This document shows positions 63,965 through 64,000 of a stretch of DNA of 64,000 bases, one piece after another (position 1 is the first letter of the stretch; each line of letters begins with the position of its first letter). The stretch is from Streptomyces sp. NBC_01304 (GTDB lineage Bacteria > Actinomycetota > Actinomycetes > Streptomycetales > Streptomycetaceae). Both the position numbers and the translations under genes were made by a program. The notes beneath the pieces are model-generated. The model did no database searches and was not told where the DNA came from. It was given only the letters and a program-made list of their open reading frames with translations. The stretch covers positions 2,604,001 to 2,668,000 of the forward strand of contig NZ_CP109055.1 in NCBI RefSeq assembly GCF_035975855.1, written 5' to 3'.

Positions 63965-63994
63965 GCTAAACAGTGGAGTACGGTCCAAGGTCAA
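63965..63994 (-). promoter_or_regulatory. MerR-type promoter for the 63923 gene
   Basis: On the minus strand TTGACC and TTTAGC are separated by 18 bases that contain the dyad TGGA-N6-TCCA (TTGGACCGTACTCCA). A long spacer with an internal dyad is the mark of MerR-regulated promoters. The regulator gene is probably just outside the window. Confidence 0.6.
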
Positions 63995-64000
63995 GTTCAT

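Overview
The window is about 72% G+C chromosomal DNA with strong third-position GC bias, GTG/TTG starts, many ATGA start/stop overlaps, and gene families typical of Streptomyces (ROK kinase, SWIM/SNF2 pair, csp plus DEAD-box helicase, CU044_5270 protein, receptor-like Ser/Thr kinases, allantoin cluster). I read it as a Streptomyces chromosome segment carrying mostly conserved metabolic and regulatory genes, with one small mobile repeat family. No rRNA, tRNA, CRISPR array or full-length transposase was found.

Layout. 1-2.8 kb: 3' part of a TerD-nuclease fusion and an ornithine-cyclodeaminase-like gene. 2.8-8.2 kb (minus): SNF2 helicase and SWIM protein behind a promoter that fits the LexA-independent (PafBC / RecA-NDp) DNA-damage consensus. 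8.3-15.4 kb (minus): GntR regulator, two tandem sugar-binding lipoproteins, permease, ATPase, ROK kinase and a membrane protein, probably for inositol or a related sugar. A Gfo/Idh dehydrogenase at 18.5 kb carries the same upstream 18-bp element as the GntR gene, which suggests one regulon. 15.9-18.4 kb: a gene remnant holding a 169-bp MITE, then a three-gene sigma factor unit. 19.5-23.8 kb: thioesterase, GyrI-like protein, HATPase and MEDS-STAS pair, and an orphan response regulator. 24-27.8 kb: cold-shock protein, DEAD-box helicase, two small companions and a MerR-like protein. 27.8-32.9 kb: orphan histidine kinase, RNase Sa homologue, EamA exporter, RibD-like reductase and SDR.

33-36.7 kb: allantoicase, allantoinase and an IclR (AllR-type) regulator, with palindromic boxes that recur 16 kb away upstream of malate synthase (aceB, 51.9 kb). 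This links allantoin breakdown to glyoxylate use. 36.9-41.3 kb: SnoaL-like protein, MFS exporter, cupin and a broken LuxR regulator. 41.4-45.3 kb: ABC exporter divergent from a two-component system. 45.5-51 kb: universal stress protein with a 45-aa upstream gene, MocR regulator, FBP protein and a Ser/Thr kinase. 53.7-58.4 kb: an atypical subtilase, a sigma factor with its CU044_5270 partner, a Tat-exported sulfite oxidase, and the second, apparently identical MITE copy. 58.4-64 kb: LysM protein, thioesterase, a ZTP riboswitch before folD, a Ser/Thr kinase fused to a solute-binding sensor, and a membrane protein behind a MerR-type promoter.

All calls come from reading sequence and motifs. No database search, folding or expression data were available.
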